Positions 52,927 through 62,934 are shown, counted from the first letter of the stretch. The stretch: DNA of 64,000 bases from Chitinophaga filiformis (GCF_023100805.1 NZ_CP095855.1:2025001-2089000), one strand, 5' to 3'. The notes: a model not told the origin generated them from the letters alone. A program made the numbers and translations.

Positions 52927-53727
52927 TTATTCCTGCTCCTTCAGCCTCGGTTGGTGTAACTGAACTGGTTTACCGGCTTTGGACTTCATTTTCAGGTTCA
53001 GCATTTCTATGAAGACTGAGAATGCCATTGCGAAATAGATATATCCTTTCGGGATATGCTGTTCGAAGCTTTCTGCGATCAGGGAGACACCGATGAGCAA
53101 CAGGAAGGAGAGTGCCAGCATTTTTACCGTAGGGTGTTTATTTACGAAGTTACTAATGCCTTCAGATGCCAGTACCATTACGCCTACCGCGATAATTACG
53201 GCAACGATCATGATCTGGATATGGTCGGCCATACCCACTGCGGTGATGACAGAGTCCAGGGAGAAGACGATGTCCAGCAGTAAGATCTGGATGATGGTTT
53301 GTGTGAAGCTGACAGGTTTCGGATTTGCTTCCTCATGTCCGCCGCCCTCCAGCTTCTCATGTATTTCGGCAGTGCTTTTATAGATCAGGAAGAGGCCTCC
53401 GATCAGCAGGATGAAATCCCTTCCGGAGATGGCAGTGGCCTCCAGCCATTTTTCATTTTCTATGCCTATCCAGTGCCCTACGTTGAACAGCGTGCTGGTC
53501 AATGACATGATCCAGCTGATGGAAAGCAGCAACAGTATGCGGACAAACATAGCAAGGGTCAAACCAAGGCGACGGGCCTTCTTTTGCTTGTCTAAAGGCA
53601 GTTTTCCCGCCATAATTGAAATAAAAACGATATTATCAATTCCAAGTACTATTTCAAGTACGCTTAAGGTTAAGAGGCTGATCAGGGAGTCTACCGTAAA
53701 CAAGCCTTCGGCGGAAAAAAGATCCAT
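52927..53727 (-). CDS. TerC-family integral membrane protein
   Basis: 266 aa with about seven TM segments. LSVLEIVLGIDNIVFISIM near residue 20 and LLLDIVFSLDSVITAVGM near 150 carry the paired acidic motifs (GIDN and SLDS) that define TerC/Alx proteins, which export Mn(II) or other metal ions. The central loop is Glu/His-rich (HEKLEGGGHEE). No yybP-ykoY-type riboswitch is seen in the short upstream region. Monocistronic, own terminator. Confidence 0.92.
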   Translation of the reverse strand: MDLFSAEGLFTVDSLISLLTLSVLEIVLGIDNIVFISIMAGKLPLDKQKKARRLGLTLAMFVRILLLLSISWIMSLTSTLFNVGHWIGIENEKWLEATAISGRDFILLIGGLFLIYKSTAEIHEKLEGGGHEEANPKPVSFTQTIIQILLLDIVFSLDSVITAVGMADHIQIMIVAVIIAVGVMVLASEGISNFVNKHPTVKMLALSFLLLIGVSLIAESFEQHIPKGYIYFAMAFSVFIEMLNLKMKSKAGKPVQLHQPRLKEQE

Positions 53728-53953
53728 ATTCGATGTGCATTATAGGTTTGATGCCGCAATCTTACAATTTTTTAGGCTCATCAGGAAGTTTGTTTGATAA
53801 GTGACTGCTGTTTCCAGCCTCCTGATAAATGACCCTATTCCCACTGATGGGATTGTTGCTCCTGTGCGGCAATTGAGCGTAGCACAAAATCTGCGCCACT
53901 GCCGCGGTGAAGTTTAGTGACTAAAAAAAGGAGGAAAAGCGCTGTTAATTGGA

Positions 53954-53961
53954 TACTTTTG
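53954..53961 (+). promoter_or_regulatory. -7 box of the HAD hydrolase gene
   Basis: TACTTTTG matches TAnnTTTG, 25 nt before the ATG at 53987; no clear -33 TTG. The gap 53728-53986 holds nothing else obvious. Confidence 0.55.
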
Positions 53962-53986
53962 TTACAGTATAACCCTTATAGAAGAT

Positions 53987-54685
53987 ATGGATATAAAAGT
54001 TATTGCCTTTGATGCGGACGATACATTGTGGATAAACGAACCTTATTTCCGTGAAACTGAGACGGAGTTTTGCCAACTGATGGAAAATTATTTACCGCAG
54101 CATACTGCAGCGCGTGAATTATTGCAGGTAGAGATCAGGAATCTTGCCCTCTACGGTTATGGTATTAAAGGATTCATGCTGTCTATGATCGAAACGGCAT
54201 TGACAATATCCAACAAGACCATTGATATCAGTGCTGTAGAAAAGATCATAGACTTGGGGAAAGCCCTGCTGGCCAGGCCGGTAGAAGTGCTGGAAGGTGT
54301 ACATGAGGTCTTGCAGATCCTGAAAGATGATTACCGCCTGGTGGTAGCTACTAAAGGCGACCTGCTGGACCAGGAACGTAAATTGCGTAATTCCGGTATC
54401 CTGCATTTCTTTCACCATGTTGAAGTAATGTCAGACAAACAGGAGGGCGACTACCGTAAATTATTAAAACACCTTGATATCAGGCCCGACCAGTTCCTGA
54501 TGATCGGCAATTCCCTGAAATCGGATGTACTGCCGGTGCTTGCCATTGGCGGTCATGCCATTCATATTCCCTTTCATATTACCTGGGAGCATGAACATGT
54601 AGACGTGCATATTGATAACCCCAACTTCCGGCAGGTAGAACATATTTCCGAGATTCTGCCATTGCTGTATGCAACTTTGCGATGA
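53987..54685 (+). CDS. HAD-superfamily hydrolase
   Basis: 232 aa. Motif I is FDADDTLW (residues 8-15) with the nucleophilic Asp and the acid Asp two residues later; motif II Thr is in LVVATKGD near 122; the motif III Lys is in MSDKQEGDYRK near 146; motif IV is FLMIGNSLKSDVLP near 165. The alpha-helical cap between motifs I and II marks the class C1 (phosphoglycolate-phosphatase-like) group. Substrate unknown. Its own -7 box lies upstream, and a weak hairpin follows. Confidence 0.93.
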   Translation: MDIKVIAFDADDTLWINEPYFRETETEFCQLMENYLPQHTAARELLQVEIRNLALYGYGIKGFMLSMIETALTISNKTIDISAVEKIIDLGKALLARPVEVLEGVHEVLQILKDDYRLVVATKGDLLDQERKLRNSGILHFFHHVEVMSDKQEGDYRKLLKHLDIRPDQFLMIGNSLKSDVLPVLAIGGHAIHIPFHITWEHEHVDVHIDNPNFRQVEHISEILPLLYATLR

Positions 54686-54724
54686 GCATTAACAGTTGTT
54701 TATTTTGATTGTCCATCCTATACT

Positions 54725-54748
54725 GTCCCAGTACCAGCGGGACTTTTA
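54725..54748 (+). terminator. Weak terminator after the HAD gene
   Basis: GTCCC (54725-54729) with GGGAC (54739-54743), then TTTT. Confidence 0.5.
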
Positions 54749-54829
54749 ATGCTTATTTATTAAGCAGGATTTACTATTTTGTAGCCTCACGTTAGAATTC
54801 CATATTATTCACTACTCAAGTCAAACTAA

Positions 54830-56872
54830 ATGAAAATTAAATGGATGGTGTGTTGTGCACTTCCAGTGGTTTTCATGTTACCACTGGGGGCACAAGCCGG
54901 CATTAAACAGGTCTCACCCGGCGCCTACACTCCTCCCGCTTATGAAGCGCTGCCATTAGGTTCCGTTAAACCCACGGGATGGCTGAAACGTCAGTTACAG
55001 ATCATGCGTAACGGTGCAACCGGTCACCTTGATGAAACGTATGCCAAAGTAAAGAACGATAATGGCTGGCTGGGAGGCAGAGGCGATGGCTGGGAGGAAA
55101 CTCCTTATTGGCTGGACGGTGCATTACCGCTGGCCTATTTACTGGACGACAAGATCCTGAAAGAAAAAGTACTCCGCTATGTTAACTGGACCATAGACCA
55201 TCAGCGTCCGAGCGGTTATTTCGGTCCGCTGACGAGGATGGAACTGGACAGTAATGTCACTATTGATCCGCAGCATGCGGCTTATGGTGATGACTGGTGG
55301 CCTAAGATGGTCATGCTGAAAGTATTGCAGCAGTACTATTCCGCCACCGGCGATAAAAAAGTTATCAAGCTTATGTCGAAGTATTTCCGGTATCAAACGG
55401 AGGCCCTGAAAATAGCGCCCATTGGTAAATGGACAGAATGGGCAGCATCCCGTGGTGCTGAGAACGTAATGATGGCGCAATGGCTGTACAGCATTACCAA
55501 AGAAGACTATCTGCTCGAGTTGGCCGAACTGATAGAACAGCAGGCATATCCCTGGACAAGCTGGTTTGGTAACAGGGATTGGGTGATCAACACCACTACT
55601 TATCGCAACAATTATCAGTGGATGAACCGGCATGCAGTGAACGTTGCCATGGGCCTGAAAGCGCCGGCTGTTAACTATCAGCGTACGGGCAATAAGCAAT
55701 ACCTGCAAAATCTGCATACCGGCTGGAAGGATCTGATGACCATACATGGATTACCGATGGGCATCTTTTCAGGAGATGAAGATCTTAATGGCAATGATCC
55801 TACACAGGGCGTAGAACTTTGCGCTATAGTGGAAGCGATGTACTCACTTGAGCAGATCAGCGCTATCACCGGAGATGTAGCCTATATGGATGCGTTGGAG
55901 AAAATGGCATTTAATGCACTGCCTACACAAACAACAGACGACTATAACGCGAGGCAATACTTCCAGGTAGCGAACCAGCTGCAGATCAGCAAGGGCGTAT
56001 TTAATTTCTCCCTGCCTTTTGACCGCGAGATGTGTAATGTATTAGGGCCCCGCAGCGGTTATACCTGTTGCCTGGCGAATATGCACCAGGGCTGGACGAA
56101 ATTCACTACACACCTTTGGTACCAGGCACCAGACAATGGCCTGGCCGCATTAGCATATGGTCCGAATACCATGACGGCGAAAGTAGGAAAGAAGGAGCAG
56201 GAGGTGAGCATCCGGGAGATTACCGACTATCCTTTCAACGAAACGATAAAGTTTGAAATTGCGTTAAAGAAGGAAACCGAATTTCCTTTACAACTGCGCA
56301 TCCCGCAATGGTGTGATACTGCAGTTGTCCTGTTGAACGGTCAGCCTTACAGTAAGGAGAAAGGCGGGCAGATCATCACCATCAAACGAGAATGGAAGAA
56401 CAAAGACATCCTGACCTTACAGCTGCCTATGAAGATTGCTACCGGCACCTGGGGACGTAACTCCAGTGCAGTAGAAAGAGGCCCGCTGGTATATGCCCTG
56501 AAAATACAGGAGCGCTGGGAAAAAGCCACTGACACCATTGAGGGAGATTACTTCAGCGTATATCCTGAAAGTAACTGGAACTATGGTCTGCGCCGTGTAG
56601 ACGTACAGCATGCTGCAGACAGCATGAAAGTAAGCATGCAGCGGCCTGTGGGTGACAGCTTTGTGTGGAACCTGCAACATGTTCCTATAGAGATCACAGC
56701 GCCTGCTAAAAAGATCCCTTCCTGGAAAGTATTGAACGGTGTGGCCTATCAGCCGCCCACCGACCGCGAAGGCATTTATAAAGGGAAGGTAGATACTGTA
56801 TTGCAACATATCACCCTTGTACCTTATGGATTCACTAAAGTAAGAGTTGTAGCATTTCCTGTTGTACCATAA
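54830..56872 (+). CDS. GH127-like glycoside hydrolase (beta-L-arabinofuranosidase, DUF1680)
   Basis: 680 aa with a signal peptide (VVFMLPLGAQAG). An alpha/alpha-barrel core starts with ALPLGSVKPTGWLKRQLQIM. The zinc/nucleophile site of GH127 is recognisable: Glu-x-Cys in GVELCAIVEAMYSLE near residue 327, and a Cys-Cys pair in YTCCLANMHQGWTKF near 410, equivalent to the Cys cluster of HypBA1. The C-terminal part is beta-sandwich. Family members remove beta-L-arabinofuranose from plant glycans; GH146 is a possible alternative. Starts a glycosidase group and overlaps the next gene by 11 bp. Confidence 0.85.
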   Translation: MKIKWMVCCALPVVFMLPLGAQAGIKQVSPGAYTPPAYEALPLGSVKPTGWLKRQLQIMRNGATGHLDETYAKVKNDNGWLGGRGDGWEETPYWLDGALPLAYLLDDKILKEKVLRYVNWTIDHQRPSGYFGPLTRMELDSNVTIDPQHAAYGDDWWPKMVMLKVLQQYYSATGDKKVIKLMSKYFRYQTEALKIAPIGKWTEWAASRGAENVMMAQWLYSITKEDYLLELAELIEQQAYPWTSWFGNRDWVINTTTYRNNYQWMNRHAVNVAMGLKAPAVNYQRTGNKQYLQNLHTGWKDLMTIHGLPMGIFSGDEDLNGNDPTQGVELCAIVEAMYSLEQISAITGDVAYMDALEKMAFNALPTQTTDDYNARQYFQVANQLQISKGVFNFSLPFDREMCNVLGPRSGYTCCLANMHQGWTKFTTHLWYQAPDNGLAALAYGPNTMTAKVGKKEQEVSIREITDYPFNETIKFEIALKKETEFPLQLRIPQWCDTAVVLLNGQPYSKEKGGQIITIKREWKNKDILTLQLPMKIATGTWGRNSSAVERGPLVYALKIQERWEKATDTIEGDYFSVYPESNWNYGLRRVDVQHAADSMKVSMQRPVGDSFVWNLQHVPIEITAPAKKIPSWKVLNGVAYQPPTDREGIYKGKVDTVLQHITLVPYGFTKVRVVAFPVVP

Positions 56873-59225
56873 AAAATATCACACATTGAGAATTATCTTA
56901 TCTGCCATCTTTATTTTCTTTACTTATATCGCGTATGCCCAGCGTTCTGACTGGCAGGGAAACTGGATCACCAATACCGAAGATACTACCGCTACAAAAG
57001 CGCCTTATTTCAGGAAAACATTCCGGCTGCCAAAGCAGGTAGCCAGCGCTACTGCCTATGTTGTTGGGGTGGGGTATCATATTGTATATGTGAACGGGAA
57101 GCCCGTCACTGATGCAGTGCTTGAACAGGCATATACACGTTATGATAAACGTCTTTTGTACAAGGTATACAATGTCACTGCGTTGCTCTCTAAGAGTAAT
57201 GCTACCACACAGAGTATTGCTGCGGAGTTAGGCAATGGCTGGTACAATATCCAGTCGCATGCTGTGTGGGGCTTTCAGAACGCTCCCTGGCGAAAGACGC
57301 CACGCCTGTTATTAGACCTCGTTGTTAAATATACTGATGGCAGCAGCGAAACCATTGCTACTGATGATAGCTGGAAATGCTCTACAAGCCCCAGTCAGTT
57401 TAATTGCCTGTACACAGGCGAGGTATACGATGCCCGTCAGGAAATACCCGGGTGGAATCAACCATCATTCAACGATGCTAAATGGGCACATGCGTTGAAA
57501 ACATCTGCTCCGGGAGGCACCTTGTATGAGCAGGTGATGCCCTCTGTCAAAATCATTCGTCATATTAAACCAGTGTCTGTAAAAAAGCTGGGCAATGGCA
57601 GGTATCTCTTTGACATGGGGCAGAACTTTGCCGGTGTAGCAACTTTAAGGGTGAAAGGGAAGGCCGGTACCAAAGTGACCATGTACTACGGGGAAGTACT
57701 CAAGGATGGTGAACTTGACATGATACACAACACTGAGCATATGCGCAGTATGCCCGGCGAATTACGTTTCCAGACAGATGTATATTATCTGAAGGGAAGT
57801 GGTAATGAAGTTTTTACTCCCCGGTTTGTATATCATGGTTTTCAGTATGTGCAGGTGGAGACAGACAATGCGCTTGCCCTGGATATTCATTCGCTGGAAG
57901 GCCTGTTTTACAGTACTGCCTTTGAAGAAGCCGGGCATTTCACCAGTTCGGATACTATGGTGAATAAACTGTATGCAGCAGCCCGGCAGTCTTATCGCAG
58001 TAACTTCCTGAGTATACCTACTGACTGTCCGCAGCGTGAGAAGAACGGCTGGACGGCAGATGCACATGTCTCTGCAGAAGTAGGGCTCTGGAACTATAAA
58101 ACTGCAGAAGGTTACCGCAAATGGCTGGATGATGTGCGTGATGCACAAACGTCGACTGGCGCCATGCCTGGTATTGTACCTTCCAATGGATGGGGATATG
58201 ACATGGCAGGCGATGAAGAACATACTTTCGGACCTGCCTGGGGAAGTGCGCTTAGTTTTATAACATGGTACATGTACCTGTATCATGGCGATACTGCTTT
58301 GGTGCAAAAGCATTACCCCGCAATTAAAAGATATACCGACGTTGTAGCGAAAGAGGCGGAGGGCCATTTGTTTAAATACGGGCTGGATGACTGGATGTCG
58401 CTGGTGCAGACGCCAAGGATCTTTACGTCTACTGCATACTTTTATACAGACGCTATCCTGGTTGCTAAAATGGCGCGTGTGTTAGGCAATAAGGCTGATG
58501 AAGTTGCCTACACCAGACTTGCAGATAGCATTCGTACTGCGTTTAACAGTGCGTTCTTCGATCCTGTCAGTGGTCGCTATAAAGACAGCACCATGACGGC
58601 ATTGAGTGCGGCGGTGTTCCATAATTTAGCGTCTCCCGATGCTGCAACGGCCACTGCGGCACAGCTGGCGTCTAAAGTAGTGCGCAGTAATTATCATGCG
58701 GATTTTGGAGTAATGGGAACGAAGTATGTTTTACCTGTTCTGAGTGAGTATGGTTATGGGGATATTGCTTTCCGGATGTTGACAGATACCGGTTATGCCG
58801 GATGGGGACATTGGATTGCACAGGGTGCTACGACCTTGTTTGAGGATTGGCCTGGAGAATTATCGCACAATCATATCTTCTTTGGAGATTACTGTGCCTG
58901 GTTTTATAAAACTTTGGCGGGGATCCGGCCGGATGAGGATGCGCCAGGGTTTAAGCATTTCTTTTTACAGCCGACTTTTGTGAAGGGGTTGAATTTTGTA
59001 AAAGCAGATTATGATAGCAGGTATGGGATGATTAAATCGGAATGGCGGCGTGCTGCGGGAAAGATCCGGTTTGCGTTTCAGGTGCCGGTAGGGGCTACAG
59101 CGACTGTGCGGTTGCCGGTGGGGAGTTTGATCTTGCCGAAGATACCGGTGAAGCGGGGTGCGCAGGGGATGGATGAAATAGTAGTGCAAGGCGGGAGGTA
59201 TGTGTTTGAGTTAAAGGGAGAATAA
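56862..59225 (+). CDS. GH78 alpha-L-rhamnosidase
   Basis: 787 aa, signal peptide ending in TYIAYAQ. The N-terminal beta-sandwich domains resemble rhamnosidase carbohydrate-binding modules (YVVGVGYHIVYVNGKPVTDAVLEQAYTRYDKR). The (alpha/alpha)6 catalytic domain has the signature TDCPQREKNGWTADAHVSAE near residue 385 and GYAGWGHWIAQGATTLFEDWPG near 643, with the catalytic acidic residues in these segments. There is no in-frame ATG near the start: TTG at 56862 overlaps the upstream gene, TTG at 56886 is an alternative giving a shorter signal peptide. Cotranscribed with GH127. Confidence 0.88.
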   Translation: MYHKKYHTLRIILSAIFIFFTYIAYAQRSDWQGNWITNTEDTTATKAPYFRKTFRLPKQVASATAYVVGVGYHIVYVNGKPVTDAVLEQAYTRYDKRLLYKVYNVTALLSKSNATTQSIAAELGNGWYNIQSHAVWGFQNAPWRKTPRLLLDLVVKYTDGSSETIATDDSWKCSTSPSQFNCLYTGEVYDARQEIPGWNQPSFNDAKWAHALKTSAPGGTLYEQVMPSVKIIRHIKPVSVKKLGNGRYLFDMGQNFAGVATLRVKGKAGTKVTMYYGEVLKDGELDMIHNTEHMRSMPGELRFQTDVYYLKGSGNEVFTPRFVYHGFQYVQVETDNALALDIHSLEGLFYSTAFEEAGHFTSSDTMVNKLYAAARQSYRSNFLSIPTDCPQREKNGWTADAHVSAEVGLWNYKTAEGYRKWLDDVRDAQTSTGAMPGIVPSNGWGYDMAGDEEHTFGPAWGSALSFITWYMYLYHGDTALVQKHYPAIKRYTDVVAKEAEGHLFKYGLDDWMSLVQTPRIFTSTAYFYTDAILVAKMARVLGNKADEVAYTRLADSIRTAFNSAFFDPVSGRYKDSTMTALSAAVFHNLASPDAATATAAQLASKVVRSNYHADFGVMGTKYVLPVLSEYGYGDIAFRMLTDTGYAGWGHWIAQGATTLFEDWPGELSHNHIFFGDYCAWFYKTLAGIRPDEDAPGFKHFFLQPTFVKGLNFVKADYDSRYGMIKSEWRRAAGKIRFAFQVPVGATATVRLPVGSLILPKIPVKRGAQGMDEIVVQGGRYVFELKGE

Positions 59226-59244
59226 GCAGTTTGGTTAAAAAGTT

Positions 59245-59274
59245 AAGCCTGGCGGATCTTGCCAGGCTTTTTTT
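59245..59274 (+). terminator. Terminator of the GH127-GH78 pair
   Basis: AAGCCTGGC (59245-59253) pairs with GCCAGGCTT (59261-59269), followed by a T-run. Confidence 0.93.
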
Positions 59275-59346
59275 GCTATTGAGATACCTGGACTGACAGT
59301 GATTAACAAGAAATGACAGTTGGAATGACATGGCATTCTCTATGCA

Positions 59347-60249
59347 TCAAAACTTATGCGGATAGAAATTCACCGCCGGTTTTTTTCCCTCACTGATAGT
59401 TATATACCCGGAATTGTCAATACTAAACGTCACTCCCTCGCCCTGCTTCTCCGGCACATAAGGAAGTACCATTGCGGCCCTCGCCATCGCCGCCTCAACA
59501 CTCTCCCCTGCGTTACGATGCCAGTAAAAGATCTGGTCCTTGTTTTTAATAACAATATGCCTCCCATCCTGCGAAATATCCCCCGCAGTTATCCACGTAT
59601 AAGGGACTGTCCCTACTTTCTGAAACACAGCCCTGTCACCATCTTTAAAATCCAGGGACGCTTTATAAATCCCCACAGCCTTTTCCCGTTTGCTGACAAT
59701 ATAAAAGTATCTTCCGATAGGATCTACCATAAGCGTTTCCGCATCCCGTGGTCCATCAGCAAAAGCAACATGCAATACATCTGGTTTGACATTTTCTTTC
59801 TTCCCGGGTACCTGTACCGGCGCAGGAAAACGTAAAATGCGTGTACGCAGATCTATCTGGACATTGTTGCCAATGTCGCCGACATATACGTATTGTTTGT
59901 GTGGCATTGGGCCGGGACCTTCCGCAATATCTTCCCAGTCGCGGTTGAACACGCCTTCGAGGTGTATAGTGCTTACCAGCTGGCCCTTGTTATCCAGCAG
60001 GTAAACTTCGGGTTTATTGCCGCTGTCATTATGCGTCCAGAAATGAGCCGGCAGCGCTTTGCTGGCTGCAATGCCTGATGCCTCGGCAATAGCCGGCGAC
60101 TGTACAATGCCGAGTACCACCGGTTGGACAGCCTCCGTCTGTTGGGCTTTCTTTTTCTTCTTATGTTTCTTCTTCTGTGCCGGCGCCGCGATTGCAATAG
60201 AAAGCATGATCAGCAGCAGGCTGCTAAGGCGAAAAGTCCGTTTACTCAT
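59347..60249 (-). CDS. Secreted beta-propeller-like protein
   Basis: 300 aa. A signal peptide (LLLIMLSIAIAAPAQ) is followed by a very Lys-rich stretch (KKKHKKKKKAQQ). The mature part has repeated strand motifs typical of a six-bladed propeller (EASGIAASKALPAHFWTHNDSGN, then VYVGDIGNN, DAETLMVDPIGRYFYIVSKR, TAGDISQDGRHIVIKNKDQ). No catalytic motif recognised. It is convergent with the rhamnosidase gene and divergent from GH92, so its link to the glycan group is by position only. Confidence 0.7.
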   Translation of the reverse strand: MSKRTFRLSSLLLIMLSIAIAAPAQKKKHKKKKKAQQTEAVQPVVLGIVQSPAIAEASGIAASKALPAHFWTHNDSGNKPEVYLLDNKGQLVSTIHLEGVFNRDWEDIAEGPGPMPHKQYVYVGDIGNNVQIDLRTRILRFPAPVQVPGKKENVKPDVLHVAFADGPRDAETLMVDPIGRYFYIVSKREKAVGIYKASLDFKDGDRAVFQKVGTVPYTWITAGDISQDGRHIVIKNKDQIFYWHRNAGESVEAAMARAAMVLPYVPEKQGEGVTFSIDNSGYITISEGKKPAVNFYPHKF

Positions 60250-60472
60250 TATACGATACTACGAAATAATGAGCATATAATCCGCGCAGCAATCCCGTCT
60301 GTAATGTTACCTTCCCGGGCCCGCAATTATGCTTTACTTCGAATTTATAAACGAGCAATTATGGTGATCAGTAGCGTGGGCATTAGTGTATCTTATTCCT
60401 GTAACTGATTACCCTGACCGCTAAGTCCCTGCAATACTGCCACTGACATATTAAATACAGGTAGTACTGATA

Positions 60473-60569
60473 CGTGCGGTGCCCCGGAGATACTGAAGCC
60501 TGTACGGCTGCCGGTATTGACAGGGATGACGATGAACAGCTAAGGGCCTGGCTGCAGCTGAAAGACTAA
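60473..60569 (+). pseudogene. Possible C-terminal remnant of a decayed gene
   Basis: After an in-frame TGA the frame TACGTGCGG... runs about 31 codons and ends ..DDEQLRAWLQLKD then TAA at 60567-60569, a natural-looking protein terminus, directly followed by a terminator. No start codon or upstream continuation was found. The surrounding 60250-60660 gap has no intact gene. Could be chance. Confidence 0.3.
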
Positions 60570-60587
60570 TCAATTAAAAAGCAGAGA

Positions 60588-60620
60588 AAAAAGAGACTCC
60601 GGTTTTGGAGTGTCTTTTTT
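60588..60620 (+). terminator. Orphan terminator before the GH92 gene
   Basis: AGACTCC and GGAGTGTCT pair with one bulge, flanked by A-run and a T-run of six. It has no intact plus-strand gene upstream. Confidence 0.7.
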
Positions 60621-60660
60621 CATTTGTACTTTGTCCGTCCTGATCATTCAAAAAGAATCT

Positions 60661-62889
60661 ATGAAAAGTTACAGGCACTTGATAAGTACAGCTTTTTTAC
60701 TATTGGGAACGGTCACTGGTACCATGGCTCAACAGGGCAGGGTTAGCAATGTATCGTATGTAGATCCCACTATTGGGAGTGTAGGGCTCATATTGGAACC
60801 TACCCGTCCGGCTATGTACCTGCCTAACAGTATGGTAAGAGTATTTCCCGGGCGTAAAGACCAGCTGGATGATAAGATCAGCTTTTTCCCTTTAACCATC
60901 GCTTCCCACCGCCAGGAAAGCCTGTTCGGATTTCTGCCCATTTCCGGAGAGATCAATGATGATAACTGGCGGCAGTCCCGGGTATCTGACAGGGAGGAGA
61001 CCTCGCCGTATAAATACAGTGTTTACCTGGATGATGCTGACAATGTGCGGTTCTCACCTACGGCGCGCAGTGGTTATTTTAGTATCCGTTTTGCAGGCAA
61101 TACCCCTCATCAGCTGCGGTTCAGCATTCTGAATGATGAAGGCGAACTATCTGTCAGCGGAAAGCGTGTGATCACCGGGAAAGAGAATTTCAGTGGCATG
61201 AGCGCTTATTTCTATGCGGAGCTGAACACAGATATTACAGGTTCAAGTTACCGCGGCGAGAATAAACATCTGTTTGTAGCAACAGGCAATAAGACCCAGC
61301 AGGTGGATGTGCGTTACGGTATTTCCTTCGTAAGTATAGAACAGGCGAAGGCTAATCTGCAGAAAGAAATTCCCGGATGGGACATTACTGCTGTTACTGA
61401 CAAGGCATTCCAGGCCTGGGATAAGGTGCTGGGGCAGATCAATGTGAAAGGTGGTACACCAGCCCAGAAAAGGGTGTTCTATACCTCTCTGTACCGCTCA
61501 TATGAGCGGATGGTGAACATCAATGAATATGGCAAATATTACAGCGCTTACGATCACCAGGTGCATACTTCCGACAAACCTTTTTATGTGGACAACTGGC
61601 TGTGGGATACTTACATTGCCCTGGAGCCATTACAGACCTTGCTGAATCCGGCTATGGAAGCAGATAAGATCCGTTCGTATGTAACCATGTATGAACAGAG
61701 TGGCTGGATGCCTTCCTTCTCTATATTGTGGGGTGACAATCCCTGTATGACGGGCAATCATGCAGCTGCCTGGATGGCGGACGCCTGGTTCAAAGGTATC
61801 AGGAACTTTGATATAGCCAAGGCTTATGAAGGACTGAAAAAGAACTCCCTGCAGGCTACCCTGCTGCCCTGGAGGAATGGTCCTGCCACTTCGCTGGATT
61901 CTTTTTACAATGAGCATGGATATATGCCAGCATTGAAACCCGGAGAGAAGGAAACCGTAAAGGAGGTGCATGGCTTTGAGCGCCGTCAGGCAGTAGCAGT
62001 AACGCTGGAAAACAGTTATGACGACTGGTGTATTGCCCAGCTGGCGAAAGCTGCAGGAAAACCTGAAGATACGGCCCTGTTCCTGAAACGGGCTTCCAAC
62101 TATAAGCATGTATATCGTGCAGACCGCGGGTTTATGTGGCCGAAAGATGCGGACGGCAACTGGATAGAGCCTTTCGATCCTAAATTTTCCGGTGGCCAGG
62201 GAGGACGTGATTATTTCACAGAGAACAATGCCTATACGTATAACTGGGATGTGAAACACGACCTGCATGGCCTGTTTGAACTGATGGGCGGCCGTGCAAA
62301 GGCGGAAGAGAAACTGGACCAGTTATTCCGCGAGAACCTGGGGCGCAGCAAATACCAGTTATGGTATACTTTCCCGGATGCAACGGGCCTGGTTGGACAG
62401 TTTGTAATGGGAAATGAACCCAGCTTCCACATTCCTTACCTGTACAACTATATGGGAGCTCCATGGAAAACACAGAAACGCATCCGCATGTTGCTGGATA
62501 CCTGGTATACAGACAACCTGTTCGGTATTCCCGGCGATGAAGATGGTGGCGGTATGACGGCTTTCGTGGTGTTTTCCATGATGGGATTTTGCCCTGTAAC
62601 GCCGGGTGTGCCGGTATATAACATTGGCAGTCCTGTGTTTGAAGAAGTAACTATCAGACTGTCGAACGGAAAAATATTCACTGTATCTGCACCAGGCAGT
62701 TCTGCGAAGAACAAATACATCCAGCAGGCGTCATTGAACGGTCAGTCGTTGAATGTGCCCTGGTTTACACATGAGGCCTTGTTGAAAGGAGGAGTACTGA
62801 AATTAGTGATGGGAGAAGCGCCTAATAAACAATGGGGTAGTGGGGAGCAGGCCGCGCCGCCTTCTTCTTTGAAGTACAGGCCGGAGTAG
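60661..62889 (+). CDS. GH92-family alpha-mannosidase
   Basis: 742 aa. Signal peptide (LISTAFLLLGTVTGTMAQ) supports the ATG at 60661. The N-terminal beta-sandwich domain starts SYVDPTIGSVG; the C-terminal (alpha/alpha)6 barrel carries the general acid Glu in FTENNAYTYNW near residue 520 and the calcium/base motif IPGDEDGGGMTAFVVFSMMGFCPVTPG near 620-645. These are the GH92 hallmarks of exo-acting calcium-dependent alpha-mannosidases cutting host or fungal N-glycans. The DEDGG form differs slightly from the common NDDCG. Transcribed alone. Confidence 0.9.
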   Translation: MKSYRHLISTAFLLLGTVTGTMAQQGRVSNVSYVDPTIGSVGLILEPTRPAMYLPNSMVRVFPGRKDQLDDKISFFPLTIASHRQESLFGFLPISGEINDDNWRQSRVSDREETSPYKYSVYLDDADNVRFSPTARSGYFSIRFAGNTPHQLRFSILNDEGELSVSGKRVITGKENFSGMSAYFYAELNTDITGSSYRGENKHLFVATGNKTQQVDVRYGISFVSIEQAKANLQKEIPGWDITAVTDKAFQAWDKVLGQINVKGGTPAQKRVFYTSLYRSYERMVNINEYGKYYSAYDHQVHTSDKPFYVDNWLWDTYIALEPLQTLLNPAMEADKIRSYVTMYEQSGWMPSFSILWGDNPCMTGNHAAAWMADAWFKGIRNFDIAKAYEGLKKNSLQATLLPWRNGPATSLDSFYNEHGYMPALKPGEKETVKEVHGFERRQAVAVTLENSYDDWCIAQLAKAAGKPEDTALFLKRASNYKHVYRADRGFMWPKDADGNWIEPFDPKFSGGQGGRDYFTENNAYTYNWDVKHDLHGLFELMGGRAKAEEKLDQLFRENLGRSKYQLWYTFPDATGLVGQFVMGNEPSFHIPYLYNYMGAPWKTQKRIRMLLDTWYTDNLFGIPGDEDGGGMTAFVVFSMMGFCPVTPGVPVYNIGSPVFEEVTIRLSNGKIFTVSAPGSSAKNKYIQQASLNGQSLNVPWFTHEALLKGGVLKLVMGEAPNKQWGSGEQAAPPSSLKYRPE

Positions 62890-62900
62890 GTTTTTGAGCG

Positions 62901-62934
62901 GATCAGGAATGAATCAACAGGTTCATTCCTGATC
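62901..62934. terminator. Bidirectional hairpin between GH92 and ArsR genes
   Basis: GATCAGGAATGAA (62901-62913) and TTCATTCCTGATC (62922-62934) form a perfect 13-bp stem with an 8-nt loop between convergent stops. No strong T-run. Confidence 0.7.
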
